From positions 294,978 through 358,977 of the forward strand of contig NZ_KN196470.1 of NCBI RefSeq assembly GCF_000761445.1: a DNA stretch of 64,000 bases, in the 5' to 3' direction. The position numbers and the translations under genes were made by a program. Position 1 is the first letter of the stretch; the number at the start of each line of letters is the position of its first letter. Below the pieces are notes generated by a model that worked only from the letters and a program-made list of their open reading frames with translations, was not told the origin of the DNA and did not search any database. Of this stretch, positions 30,400 to 38,735 are shown piece by piece. The stretch comes from Oleiagrimonas soli. Lineage in GTDB: Bacteria; Pseudomonadota; Gammaproteobacteria; Xanthomonadales; Rhodanobacteraceae.

Positions 30400-32412
30400 T
30401 CAATCCATCTGCACGGGCTTGGCGATGCCGCGGGCGATGGCCTGGTCCAGCAGCTTCTGCACGCGTTGCTGCGCCTCGGCGGTGGCCGCTTTCTGGCGTT
30501 CGGACAGGGCGCGCTGCTGCGTGCCGAGATCCTTCTGCTGTTCGGCGAGTTCGTGCTGACGGGCCTGGATGCGAGCCTGCGATGGCGCGTCGCTCTTCTG
30601 CATGTGGGCGCGCTCGCGTTGCAGTTCGGCGCGTTCGGCCTGCATGGCTTTCTGGTCGGCCTGCCGGGCGGCCTTGTCGCGCGCCACTTGCTCGGTGTCC
30701 AACGCCTTGCGCTGCGCATCCAGTTCGGCGATGCGGCGGGCGTGTTCGGCCATCGAGGCATCCGCCGTAGCCGGGCTGGCCTGCAGCGATGCCCGCTCGG
30801 CGTCCAGGGCTGCGCGTCGCGCTTGCAGTTCGGCCTGTTCGGACGATCGGCGCGCGGCTTCCCGGGCAACTCTTGCGGCACGGCGTGCAGCCAGATCGGC
30901 CTGATGTCCGGCCAGGTCCGCCCGATGCGAGGCCGCGGCGGCCTGTTGGCTGGCGAGTCCGGCCTGACGCCCCGCCAGTTCGCCCTGCTTGCCGGCCAGG
31001 CGGCCCTGTTCGCGCGACAGTGCCACGACCGGCGCATAGGCATCGCGCGCGGCCTTCAGCGTGGCCGGATCGTGGATCACCCAGGCCTTGCCGCCGCGGC
31101 GGACCCACAGCGCCGAGTCGTGCGAGTCGTGCAGGCTGCGGGCGTGGTCGAGATCGACGCCCGCGCCCTGCACGATCATGGAATCGCGGTCGATGAGGGC
31201 GAAGCCGTCGCGGGCGTGATCGTGGGTATCGGTATCGATGTGGATATGCCGGCCGCTGACGGCATGTGCATCGGCATGGGCCGTGGCGTGCACATACGCG
31301 GAAGGTTTCGTCGCGGCGCTCGGCCGGGCCTGGGTATGGCTGGCGGCCGGCGTGTCGGTCGTCGGTCGCGCCGTCACGCGCCACGGCAGCACGCCGGCCA
31401 GCGCCACCAGCAGAACCGGAAGCCAGAACGTGACGCCGCGCGGCGTGTCGGAAGGCTGTTGCAACATGGTCAGTCGCCTCTTGAGGATGCGGAACGTGGG
31501 AGAAGCCCCGGCCAGGCCGGGATGCATAGGCGCTGACACGCCCATGCGCAGCAGCAGCTGGCCGTAGGCGCCGGCGGCGACGCCGGCCTGTTGCAGCACC
31601 AGCGCGTCGCAGGCCGCCTCGCGGCACAGCGCGTACTCGCGCATCGCCCGAGTGGCCAGGGGGTGGAAGAAGAACAGGCGTTGCGCCAGCGCCGGAATCC
31701 AGCCCAGCCAGAGGTCGCCGCGACGCAGATGCGCCAGTTCATGGGCGACGGCCATCGCGGCTTCCGCGGGGCTGAAGCCTGCATCGGCGGGCAGCAGGAT
31801 GACCGGTCGGCGCAGGCCGGTGACGTGCGGTGAGTCGATGTCGCACGACATCCGCAGCGCGGGTGCGCGGCGCAGGCCGAGGCGCTGCGCCTGCGCGCGG
31901 CATTGCGCTTCGAGCGCGGTGTCGCGGCACGGCGTGGAGGTCGCCAGCAGGCGTCGGCTGCGGCGTCCGTGACGGATCGCCCACGCGCTCTGCAGCAGCA
32001 GGCCCGCCAGCCACAGGGCGAGCAGCGCGGTCGGCGTGGAGATGGGCAGGGGGTGTGACGGAGGCGTTGCGGTCGCGTTGGCGGCGGTCGTGTCGACGGG
32101 CCGCGGGGCGTACGTGTTCGCGCTCGTGGCGGCGGCATCCGCGGCGAGCGACAGGTCCGGCGTGGACGGCGTCATGGTCGTCGTGGCCGTTGGCGCGGCT
32201 GCAGGCAACAGGCGCAGCGACAGCGGCGCGGGCCAGCACAGACCGATCAACAACTGCGCGCCCACCAGCCACCACAGCATGCAGCGCAGGGCGGCGGACA
32301 GGCGCGGCGCCAAGCGGATCAGCGCCGCGACCAGGGCGATCAGTAGTACGGCTTGCGCGGAGGTCCAGACCAGGCGCGTGAACAGGGTGTCGAGCAGGTC
32401 GTGGAGATGCAT
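30400..32412 (-). CDS. BlaR1/MecR1-like M56 metallopeptidase with long coiled-coil C-terminus
   Basis: A 670-residue membrane protein. Helices near residues 15-35, 42-65 and 125-145 flank the cytoplasmic M56 protease domain with zinc motif HELAH (224-228) and glutamate-containing REAACDALVL. A fourth helix (~325-345) leads outside the cytoplasm. In BlaR1 this part is a penicillin-binding sensor; here it is a His-rich segment and then ~200 residues of Ala/Arg/Gln-rich coiled coil (for example KALDTEQVARDKAARQADQK). No SxxK sensor motif is visible, so the stimulus is unlikely to be beta-lactam binding. It is transcribed right behind its BlaI-like repressor, its probable proteolytic target. Confidence 0.87.
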   Translation of the reverse strand: MHLHDLLDTLFTRLVWTSAQAVLLIALVAALIRLAPRLSAALRCMLWWLVGAQLLIGLCWPAPLSLRLLPAAAPTATTTMTPSTPDLSLAADAAATSANTYAPRPVDTTAANATATPPSHPLPISTPTALLALWLAGLLLQSAWAIRHGRRSRRLLATSTPCRDTALEAQCRAQAQRLGLRRAPALRMSCDIDSPHVTGLRRPVILLPADAGFSPAEAAMAVAHELAHLRRGDLWLGWIPALAQRLFFFHPLATRAMREYALCREAACDALVLQQAGVAAGAYGQLLLRMGVSAPMHPGLAGASPTFRILKRRLTMLQQPSDTPRGVTFWLPVLLVALAGVLPWRVTARPTTDTPAASHTQARPSAATKPSAYVHATAHADAHAVSGRHIHIDTDTHDHARDGFALIDRDSMIVQGAGVDLDHARSLHDSHDSALWVRRGGKAWVIHDPATLKAARDAYAPVVALSREQGRLAGKQGELAGRQAGLASQQAAAASHRADLAGHQADLAARRAARVAREAARRSSEQAELQARRAALDAERASLQASPATADASMAEHARRIAELDAQRKALDTEQVARDKAARQADQKAMQAERAELQRERAHMQKSDAPSQARIQARQHELAEQQKDLGTQQRALSERQKAATAEAQQRVQKLLDQAIARGIAKPVQMD

Positions 32413-32413
32413 G

Positions 32414-32803
32414 TCAGGACTCCTGCCGCGTCTGCAGCTGGGCCACCAGCGCCTTGAGTTCGTCCAGTTCCTCGTCGCTGACTTCGCCGCGCTCGGCGAG
32501 CCAGGCCACGAACGGCGAGACCGAGCCGCTCAGCGTCTTCTCCACGAACTGACCGACGGCGTTGCGCACGGCATCGCCCGGTGCGGTGGCGGTGCTGTAG
32601 CGGTACACGCCGTCGCTGCGACGACGACGCAGATAGCCCTTGGCGCGCAGGCGTTCCATCATCGTCAGCACGGTCGAGCGCGCCAGACCGCTCGATTCGC
32701 CGAAGGCGGCGGCGACTTCGCCGACACTGGCGTTCTCGTGCGCGGCCAGATGGCGCAGCAGCGCCAGTTCCTTGTCGCCGATGGAGGGGCGGGTGCGAGG
32801 CAT
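32414..32803 (-). CDS. BlaI/MecI-family transcriptional repressor
   Basis: A 129-residue winged-helix repressor with IGDKELALLRHLAA, the HTH segment LARSTVLTMMERLRAKGYL and the dimerisation tail SPFVAWLAERGEVSDEELDE. BlaI proteins bind TACAnnTGTA palindromes and are cleaved by the partner M56 protease. The M56 gene starts 1 bp after its stop, and two TACACGTGTA palindromes lie upstream, so it probably autoregulates the operon. Confidence 0.92.
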   Translation of the reverse strand: MPRTRPSIGDKELALLRHLAAHENASVGEVAAAFGESSGLARSTVLTMMERLRAKGYLRRRRSDGVYRYSTATAPGDAVRNAVGQFVEKTLSGSVSPFVAWLAERGEVSDEELDELKALVAQLQTRQES

Positions 32804-32818
32804 GCCGGAAATCCTGTG

Positions 32819-32862
32819 TGACTACACGTGTAGGCAAACTACGCCTGCCTACACGTGTAGTC
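32819..32862. promoter_or_regulatory. Two BlaI-type operators
   Basis: GACTACACGTGTAGGC (32819-32834) and GCCTACACGTGTAGTC (32847-32862) are palindromes centred 28 bp apart; each contains TACACGTGTA, matching the BlaI/MecI consensus. They are also inverted copies of each other over all 16 bp. Only 16 bp separate them from the repressor start. Confidence 0.82.
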
Positions 32863-32950
32863 AAGTGTCTTCGGACATGCGTCGTGCGACGCTCCGCACG
32901 GCGCGCGGACTGTCGTTCGTTGACTCCTTGCGCGCGGATCGATGCCGCGC

Positions 32951-33355
32951 TCAGCGCGCGTCGGGAAGCCCGGCGACAGTCGTCGGCGAGCCGTGCGCGT
33001 CCAGCGCGATCATCACGAAGCGCGCCTGCGTGCATACGCGGCGGTCGCCGCTGAGCAGGTCCTCGGCGGTCAGCGTCACCTCGACCCGCATCGAGCTGCG
33101 GCCGACGTCGGCGACGTGCGCGCGCAGTTCGACCAGCTGGCCCTGGCGCACCGGCACGTGGAAGTCGGCCTGCTCGGAACGGCCGGTGACCACGGTCCGG
33201 CGCGCGTAGCGCGAGGCGGCGATGAAGGCGGCCTTGTCCATCCACGCCAGCGCCTGGCCGCCGAACAGCGTCCCGAGGTGGTTGGTGTGGTGCGGGAACA
33301 CCATCTCCATCAGCACCGCCTCGCGCGGCGCTGCGTTCGCGTCGGTTCCGGCCAT
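32951..33355 (-). CDS. Acyl-CoA thioesterase (hotdog fold, YciA/BACH-like)
   Basis: A 134-residue hotdog-fold hydrolase of the acyl-CoA thioesterase family. Signature: HTNHLGTLFGGQALAWMD, with the catalytic Asp at the end of GQALAWMD, then FHVPVRQGQLVELRAHVAD. The ATG is 2 bp after the nrdB stop, so it is co-transcribed with nrdB for no evident functional reason. The substrate chain length cannot be inferred. Confidence 0.88.
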   Translation of the reverse strand: MAGTDANAAPREAVLMEMVFPHHTNHLGTLFGGQALAWMDKAAFIAASRYARRTVVTGRSEQADFHVPVRQGQLVELRAHVADVGRSSMRVEVTLTAEDLLSGDRRVCTQARFVMIALDAHGSPTTVAGLPDAR

Positions 33356-33357
33356 GC

Positions 33358-34371
33358 TCAGAACGCCATGTCGAAGGCGACTTCGCCCTCGACGCCGACC
33401 TGGTAGGCCGACACGCGTCGCTCGAAGAAGTTGGTCACTTCCTGCACGTCCTGCAGATCCATGAAGTCGAACGGATTGGCGACCCCGTACTTCGGCGTCA
33501 TGCCGAGCTGGCGCAGGCGCTGGTCGGCGACGTACTCGAGGTACTGGCGCATGTCCTTCAGCGACAGGCCGGCGACGCCGCCGGCGAGCACGTCCTCGGC
33601 GAATTGCGTCTCGCAGGTGATGGCCTCTTCCAGCATGGTTTCGACGTCGGCTTGCATGGTCTCGTCGAACAGGTCCGGCTCCTCGGTGCGCACCTGCTCG
33701 ATCACGGCGAAGGCGAAGGCCATGTGACCCGATTCGTCGCGGAACACCCAGTTGGTGCCGCCGGCCAGGCCATGCAGCAGGCCGCGCGCGCGGAAGTGGT
33801 AGACGTAGGCGAAGGCGGCGAAGAAGAACAGGCCCTCGATGCAGGCGGCGAAGCAGATCAGGTTGAGCAGGAACTGGCGGCGGTGTTCGCGCGTTTCCAG
33901 GCGGTCCAGTTGCTGCACCGAATCCATCCACTTGAAGCAGAAGTCGCCCTTGGCGCGGATCGACGCAATGGTCTCGATGGCGGCGAACGCCTTGTGGCGC
34001 GCCTCGGGGTCGGGCAGGTAGGTGTCGAGCAGGGTCAGGTAGAACTGCACGTGCAGCGCTTCCTCGTACAGCTGCCGCGACAGGAACATGCGCGCTTCGG
34101 GCGCGTTGATGTGCTGGTACAGATTCAGCACGAGGTTGTTGGAGACGATGGTGTCGCCGGTGGCGAAGAAGGCGATCAGGCGCTCGACCAGATGGCGGTC
34201 GGCATCGCTCATCTTCTGCTTGAGATCGGCGGTGTCCATGCCGAAGTCGACTTCCTCGACGGTCCAGGTGTTGCGGATCGCGGCGCGGTACATCTCGTAG
34301 AACTGCGGGTAGCGCATCGGCCGCAGGGTCAGCGCGAAGCCGGGATCGAGCAGGCGGGATGAAGCGTTCAT
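33358..34371 (-). CDS. nrdB: Ribonucleoside-diphosphate reductase beta subunit (class Ia, NrdB)
   Basis: The 337-residue R2 subunit, which houses the diiron-tyrosyl radical. YEEALHVQFY contains the Glu and His ligands and the radical Tyr in the ExxHxxxY spacing of NrdB. CIEGLFFF and RDESGHMAF supply the remaining ligands, and GDTIVSNN holds the first Asp. The downstream ATG (34371) is chosen because AAGGA directly abuts the upstream ATG at 34377. It normally adjoins nrdA; here 878 bp with repeats and an opposing gene intervene. Confidence 0.94.
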   Translation of the reverse strand: MNASSRLLDPGFALTLRPMRYPQFYEMYRAAIRNTWTVEEVDFGMDTADLKQKMSDADRHLVERLIAFFATGDTIVSNNLVLNLYQHINAPEARMFLSRQLYEEALHVQFYLTLLDTYLPDPEARHKAFAAIETIASIRAKGDFCFKWMDSVQQLDRLETREHRRQFLLNLICFAACIEGLFFFAAFAYVYHFRARGLLHGLAGGTNWVFRDESGHMAFAFAVIEQVRTEEPDLFDETMQADVETMLEEAITCETQFAEDVLAGGVAGLSLKDMRQYLEYVADQRLRQLGMTPKYGVANPFDFMDLQDVQEVTNFFERRVSAYQVGVEGEVAFDMAF

Positions 34372-34761
34372 GGGCATTCCTTGTGCGTGCGTGTCGGTCG
34401 GCCCGAGGCGGGTGCCGCGTCCATGCGGCCGGTATCGTCCATGCGCATCCGTGCCTCAGGGTCGTCCGTGATGCCGCATCCGTGCGGCGGGTTCGTCCAT
34501 GGCTACGAAGGGGTGGATCTGATGCAAGCGAGTCACTGGGTCCCGGCGTGCGCCGGGATGACGAGGTAGGGAGTGCCTACACCGTGTCGGGGCGTACGCT
34601 GACGGTTTCGTGATTGGCGGGTGGTGCACGCTTTATCTGCATGAGGCCGAGAAGGTTTTTGGAGCAGCGGGCCTCACGAGACCGTCATCCCGGCGCACGC
34701 CGGGACCTAGTGACTGCAATCCGTCCGCATACGCCCAGCGATTGCCGCAGGACCTTTTGCC
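34372..34761. other. Intergenic region upstream of nrdB with REP doublet, no gene
   Basis: It holds an inverted REP doublet (34530-34715) and otherwise unremarkable GC-rich DNA with a short direct repeat, CATGCGGCCGG/CATCCGTGCGGCGGG. No gene is supported. The nrdB promoter presumably lies here. Confidence 0.5.
34530..34715. repeat. REP doublet left of the GIY-YIG gene
   Basis: AGTCACTGGGTCCCGGCGTG and onward to GATGACG (34530-34563) faces CGTCATCCCGGCGCACGCCG and onward to TAGTGACT (34683-34715). The conserved outer sequence AGTCACTGGGTCC / TAGTGACT extends beyond the REP hairpin. Confidence 0.87.
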
Positions 34762-35064
34762 ATGCGTTCCCGCGAACCCTGTGTCTACATGCTCGCCAGT
34801 CGCCGCAACGGCACGCTTTACATCGGCGTGACCACGGATCTTCCAGACCGCGTATGGCAGCACCGCAACGATCTCGTCGCCGGCTTCACCCGCCACTATC
34901 GCGTGCATCGGCTGGTCTGGTTCGAGTCGCACGCAACGATGGAGTCCGCGATTGCGCGCGAAAAGACGCTGAAGAACTGGAAGCGGGCATGGAAGCTGCA
35001 ATTGATCGAGGAGACCAATCCGTATTGGCGCGATCTGTATCCCGATCTTGTCAGCAGATTGTGA
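34762..35064 (+). CDS. Small GIY-YIG nuclease domain protein (YhbQ-like)
   Basis: A 100-residue single-domain GIY-YIG protein. The motif reads CVYMLASRRNGTLYIGVT (GIY as VYM, YIG intact), followed by LPDRVWQHRND with the conserved Arg and ESAIAREKTLKNWKRAWK. The downstream catalytic Glu is probably in LIEETNPYW. It could nick DNA or be a structure-specific nuclease; the cellular role of this subgroup is unknown. It lies on the opposite strand between nrdA and nrdB, and REP doublets flank it on both sides, suggesting that gene and repeats were inserted together. Confidence 0.85.
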   Translation: MRSREPCVYMLASRRNGTLYIGVTTDLPDRVWQHRNDLVAGFTRHYRVHRLVWFESHATMESAIAREKTLKNWKRAWKLQLIEETNPYWRDLYPDLVSRL

Positions 35065-35086
35065 GGACGGTCGTTGGGTGAGTCGT

Positions 35087-35183
35087 GAGTCACTGGGTCC
35101 CGGCTTTCGCCGGGATGACGACCGTGAAGATTGCGCCATGCCGCCTATCCTGTCATCCCGGCGAAAGCCGGGGCCCAGTGACT
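35087..35183. repeat. REP doublet right of the GIY-YIG gene
   Basis: GAGTCACTGGGTCCCGGCTT and onward to GATGACG (35087-35120) faces TGTCATCCCGGCGAAAGCCG and onward to CAGTGACT (35151-35183), 30 bp apart. It begins 22 bp after the GIY-YIG stop. Confidence 0.87.
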
Positions 35184-35249
35184 TGCAGGATTGGGCCGAC
35201 GCGGTGGATTGCGTCAGCCGGCGTGGCCCCTGTTTGGCGAGCGTATGCA

Positions 35250-37748
35250 TCACTGGCAGGCCTCGCAGTACTCCGGGTTTTCCAGCGAGCAGACCACGGC
35301 GGCGCCGTCGTCCGGCGTCGCCTGCGCGGCGGCGTGGCCGACGGTGGTCTGCGCGATGCGCGTGGCCGGGCGCGAGCGCAGGTAGTAGGTGGTCTTGATG
35401 CCGGCTTTCCAGGCGTACATGTACATCGACGAAAGCTGGCCGATGTTGGGGTTCTCCATGAACAGGTTCAGCGACTGGCTCTGGTCGATGTAGGCGCCAC
35501 GCGCGGCGGCGTGGTCGATCAGCGCTTTCTGCGGCAGCTCCCAGGCGGTGCGGTAGATGCGGCGCAGCGGCTCGGGAATGGCCGCGATGCCCTGGATGGA
35601 ACCCTCGGCGCGCTTGATGGCGTCGCGCACTTCGGCGGTCCACAGGCCCAGCGCCTTCAGTTCCTCGACCAGATGCCGGTTGACCACCACGAAGTCGCCG
35701 GACAGCGTCTCGCGCTTGAACAGGTTGGATACCTGCGGCTCGATGCACTCGTAGCAGCCGCAGATCGAGGCGATGGTGGCGGTCGGCGCGATGGCGATCA
35801 GCAGCGAGTTGCGCAGACCGGTGTTGCGGATCGTCTCGCGCAGATCGTTCCAGCGTTCGGCGTCGTGCGGCGCGGCGTCCGTCCAGTGATCGAACTGCAG
35901 CTGGCCGCGCGCGGCGCGAGTGTCGGTGAAGGCCGGGTGTGCGCCGTGTTCGGCGGCCAGTTCGCTGGAGGTGTCCAAGGCGTGGAAATAGATGTCCTCG
36001 GCGATGCGCGCCGACAGCGCGCGGGCCTCGTCGCTGTCGAAGGGCAGGCGCAGGCGGAAGAACACGTCCTGCAGGCCCATCACGCCCAGGCCGACCGGAC
36101 GCCATTTCATGTTGGCCGCGCGCGCCGTGGCGATCGGATAGAAGTTCAGGTCGATCACGCGGTCGAGCTGGCGCACGGCCAGGCGCACGGTGTCGGCCAG
36201 CTTGTCGAAGTCGAACGACCAGCGACCCTCGGCCTCGCGCGCGAGGTGGCGCGACAGGTTGATCGAGCCGAGGTTGCACACCGCGGTTTCGTCCTTCGAG
36301 GTGACTTCCAGAATCTCGGTGCACAGGTTGGACAGGTGTACCGTGTTGCCGGCCACCGCGGTCTGGTTGCAAGTGGCGTTGGCGCGATCCTTGAAGGTCA
36401 TCCAGCCATTGCCGGTCTGTGCCAGCGTACGCAGCATGCGCGTGTACAGCTCGCGCGCGGGCAGGGTGCGCACGGCCAGACCGTCGGCTTCGGCCTGGCG
36501 GTAGGCGGCGTCGAAAGCCTCGCCGTGCAGGTCGACCAGCTGCGGCACGGTCTTGGGATCGAACAGCGACCAGTCCGCGCCGGCCTCGACGCGGCGCATG
36601 AATTCGTCGCAGATCCAGTTGGCGAGATTGAGGTTGTGCGTGCGGCGGGCGTCGTCGCCGGTGTTGTCGCGCAGTTCGAGGAATTCCTCGATGTCGGCGT
36701 GCCACGGTTCCAGGTACACGCAGGCCGCGCCCTTGCGGCGGCCGCCCTGGTTGACCGCGGCGACCGAGGCGTCGAGGGTCTTCAGCCACGGCACCAGGCC
36801 GTTGGAATGGCCGTTGGTGCCGCGGATCAGCGAACCGCGCGAGCGGATGCGCGAGTAGGCCAGGCCGATGCCGCCGGCGAACTTGGACAGCTTGGCGACG
36901 TCGGCGTACTTGTCGTAGATCGCTTCCAGCGTGTCTTCGGGCGAGTCGAGCAGGAAGCACGAGGAAAGCTGCTCGTGCCGCGTGCCGGCGTTGAACAGCG
37001 TCGGCGAGCTGGGGATGTAGTCGAGCGAAGAGAACAGGCCGTACAGCGCCAGCGTCTCGCCCATGTCGCCGCCGCCCAGCGCGCAGGCGATGCGCATGAA
37101 GAAGTACGGCGGGCTCTCGATCACGTGGCGCGCCTCGGGGTGGCGCAGCAGGTAGCGGTCGTAGACGGTGCGCAGGCCGAAGTACTCGAAGCGGCGCGTG
37201 GCGTCGTGGTCGATGGCGTCGTCGAGCTTGCGCGCGTTGGCGGCGACGAAGGTCTGCAGGCGTTCGTTGATCAGGCCCAGTTCGGCGCCGCGCGCGACCG
37301 ACTGCGAGAACGACTGGATGTCCTGGCCGCGCACTTCCTTGTCGATGGTGGCGGCCAGCAGGCGCGCGGCGAGCTGGCCGTATTCGGGTTCCTCGGCGGT
37401 CAGCGCGGCGGCGGTGCGGATCGACAGCTCGTCCAGCTCGCGGGTGCTGGCGCCGTCGTACAGGCCGCCGATGGTCTTGTGCGCCACGCGCATCGGGTCG
37501 ACGGCGTGCAGGCCGTCGCTGCAACGCTGCACGGCGCGCACGATCTTGTTGACGTCGACCGGTTCGCGCGCGCCGTTGCGTTTGGCGACGTGCATCTGCG
37601 AAGCGTTGTGCGCCGGCGTCAGGTGAAAGGGTTCGTCCGTGCCGCGCGCGGCGGTGGACGGCGAAGATGCGGGTGCGACGGACGCGTCGGTAGACGCCGC
37701 GTCCACGGGCGTTGAAGCCGTTTCCGGCAGGGTGTCGAGCGGATCCAT
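35250..37748 (-). CDS. nrdA: Ribonucleoside-diphosphate reductase alpha subunit (class Ia, NrdA)
   Basis: The 832-residue catalytic subunit, which reduces ribonucleotides to deoxyribonucleotides. An ATP-cone (VAKRNGAREPVDVNKIVRAV, about residues 50-140) precedes the barrel. Active-site segments are SSCFLLDSPEDTL, NLCTEILEVTSKDETAVCNL and SLLIAIAPTATIASICGC; the C-terminal thiol pair is CEAC four residues from the end. The ~45-residue Ala/Thr-rich N-terminal extension is unusual. The start at 37748 has GGAGGT at 6 nt. The leader carries a cobalamin riboswitch and NrdR-like boxes, implying shut-off when B12 (and a class II enzyme elsewhere) is available. Confidence 0.95.
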   Translation of the reverse strand: MDPLDTLPETASTPVDAASTDASVAPASSPSTAARGTDEPFHLTPAHNASQMHVAKRNGAREPVDVNKIVRAVQRCSDGLHAVDPMRVAHKTIGGLYDGASTRELDELSIRTAAALTAEEPEYGQLAARLLAATIDKEVRGQDIQSFSQSVARGAELGLINERLQTFVAANARKLDDAIDHDATRRFEYFGLRTVYDRYLLRHPEARHVIESPPYFFMRIACALGGGDMGETLALYGLFSSLDYIPSSPTLFNAGTRHEQLSSCFLLDSPEDTLEAIYDKYADVAKLSKFAGGIGLAYSRIRSRGSLIRGTNGHSNGLVPWLKTLDASVAAVNQGGRRKGAACVYLEPWHADIEEFLELRDNTGDDARRTHNLNLANWICDEFMRRVEAGADWSLFDPKTVPQLVDLHGEAFDAAYRQAEADGLAVRTLPARELYTRMLRTLAQTGNGWMTFKDRANATCNQTAVAGNTVHLSNLCTEILEVTSKDETAVCNLGSINLSRHLAREAEGRWSFDFDKLADTVRLAVRQLDRVIDLNFYPIATARAANMKWRPVGLGVMGLQDVFFRLRLPFDSDEARALSARIAEDIYFHALDTSSELAAEHGAHPAFTDTRAARGQLQFDHWTDAAPHDAERWNDLRETIRNTGLRNSLLIAIAPTATIASICGCYECIEPQVSNLFKRETLSGDFVVVNRHLVEELKALGLWTAEVRDAIKRAEGSIQGIAAIPEPLRRIYRTAWELPQKALIDHAAARGAYIDQSQSLNLFMENPNIGQLSSMYMYAWKAGIKTTYYLRSRPATRIAQTTVGHAAAQATPDDGAAVVCSLENPEYCEACQ

Positions 37749-38057
37749 GGTGGACCTCCGGATGGGTGGACCCGCCGCGCCGATCTGGGATAGCGCGACG
37801 GGTCCGTGACTCAAACGCCTGCTCCCTCGCGCAGGGCCTGAGGGTGTCGCCATGCGGATCGCGCTCGCCAACGGACCGGCGGACCGGTCCCTTCAGCGAC
37901 GCGCCTCCCCGCGGAAGCGGTCACCCGCACCAGGCAGCTTGCAAGGACGCGTCGCCCCATGCGAAAGGCGATGCCCGGTCGGGGCGCCCACTTCGCATGG
38001 GTCGACAGGCCCAAGGTTCGGTCCCTCGCATCTCACGGACTGCGACGGCCGGACGGC
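37749..38057 (-). other. nrdA 5' leader downstream of the riboswitch
   Basis: These ~310 bp of transcribed leader contain several GC hairpins, for example GACCGGTCCGCCGGTC near 37880, that could form the riboswitch expression platform. No gene is supported in it. Confidence 0.5.
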
Positions 38058-38256
38058 CTGGCGTGTCGGCAGGTCTTCGGGCTTGCGGCTCGAGTCGTGC
38101 GACTCACCTACTGGCCTTCGCTTCCCGGGTACAGCGACCCAGTGCGTGGGAGTGATCCCATCAAGGCGTTCGATACCGCTTACCGCTGCGGGGCAGCTCC
38201 GGATTTGCACCGGATTCCCTATTGTGTCCGCCGCGAGGCGAACACCGACGAACCCA
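38058..38256 (-). promoter_or_regulatory. Cobalamin riboswitch upstream of nrdA
   Basis: Minus-strand landmarks of the B12 riboswitch appear in order: GGTGTTCGCC, AATAGGGAATCCGGTGCAAA, TCCGGAGCTGCCCCGCAGCG, GCACTGGGTCG, CCCGGGAAGCGAAGGCC, and the closing AAGCCCGAAGACCTGCCGAC. Spacing and order fit the Rfam cobalamin family. It faces nrdA, so adenosylcobalamin should lower expression of the B12-independent reductase, a logic known from other bacteria that also own class II RNR. Confidence 0.92.
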
Positions 38257-38300
38257 AGATATGGTGTTTTTCTGGTGTGGTCAACGCGAAATATGGAGAT
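38253..38300 (-). promoter_or_regulatory. Candidate NrdR box pair upstream of nrdA
   Basis: On the minus strand, AACACCATATCTTGGG (38253-38268) and ATCTCCATATTTCGCG (38285-38300) share CCATAT and are 32 bp apart, three helical turns, the usual NrdR spacing. Similarity to the NrdR consensus ACACwATATnTwG is good for the first box and fair for the second. Confidence 0.5.
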
Positions 38301-38354
38301 GCTTCGCAAATCAGGCAGTTGTCGCTTCGGCGCATGACGGGTGCCGCGCGGCGC

Positions 38355-38383
38355 TTGTGCGCGGCGCGTGCGGGCGCTACGCT
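38355..38383 (+). promoter_or_regulatory. Candidate sigma-70 promoter for the btuB transcript
   Basis: TTGTGC (38355-38360) and TACGCT (38378-38383) are 17 bp apart and end 8 bp before the first riboswitch landmark. Sequence match only. Confidence 0.45.
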
Positions 38384-38390
38384 GCGCCCT

Positions 38391-38735
38391 CGTTTCGGGT
38401 GTCCTGCGGCGTGTTCGCGACGCGGGATGAAACGGGAAGCCGGTGTGAATCCGGCGCTGCCCCCGCAACGGTGAGTGTGTGCCGGCATCGACGGATGCCG
38501 GCGGCGTGGCCTTCCGCCACTGTGCCTGCAGGGTCTTCGTCCGACCCCTGCGGCGTCATTTCTGCGCAAGCAGGAATCCAGCGTCTGCCTGCGCGATGTT
38601 GCAGACGCGCGGGTCTCCGGTTTGCGCCGGGACGACGGCCGCATGGGAACGACTAGGTTCCTGGCATGGGAAGGCGGTCACGCCGGATCCGAACGAGGAG
38701 GATCCGCCGCAAGCCCGGAGACCGGCCCGATACGT
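38391..38735 (+). promoter_or_regulatory. Cobalamin riboswitch upstream of btuB-like receptor, with insertion
   Basis: Plus-strand landmarks: TTTCGGGTGTCC, GAAACGGGAAGCCGGTGTGA, ATCCGGCGCTGCCCCCGCAA, CGGTGAGTG, CGCCACTGTGCC, CATGGGAAGGCGGTC and finally AAGCCCGGAGACCGGCCCGA. The order is complete, but ~120 bp containing a REP doublet sits between the CACTG and GGGAAGGC elements, making the element ~345 nt instead of ~200. B12 should repress the receptor gene that begins 166 bp downstream. Confidence 0.9.
38554..38637. repeat. REP doublet inside the cobalamin riboswitch
   Basis: CGTCATTTCTGCGCAAGCAG (38554 on) and CCGGTTTGCGCCGGGACGAC (to ~38636) are inverted REP halves, each a hairpin, separated by ~30 bp that itself contains a GCGTCTGC/GCAGACGC stem. 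The insertion is in the variable arm of the riboswitch, leaving the conserved core intact. Confidence 0.8.

Noticed and set aside
34381..34613. Plus-strand ORFs in the nrdB upstream region
   Set aside because: They run through REP sequences, have no family features, and use atypical starts.
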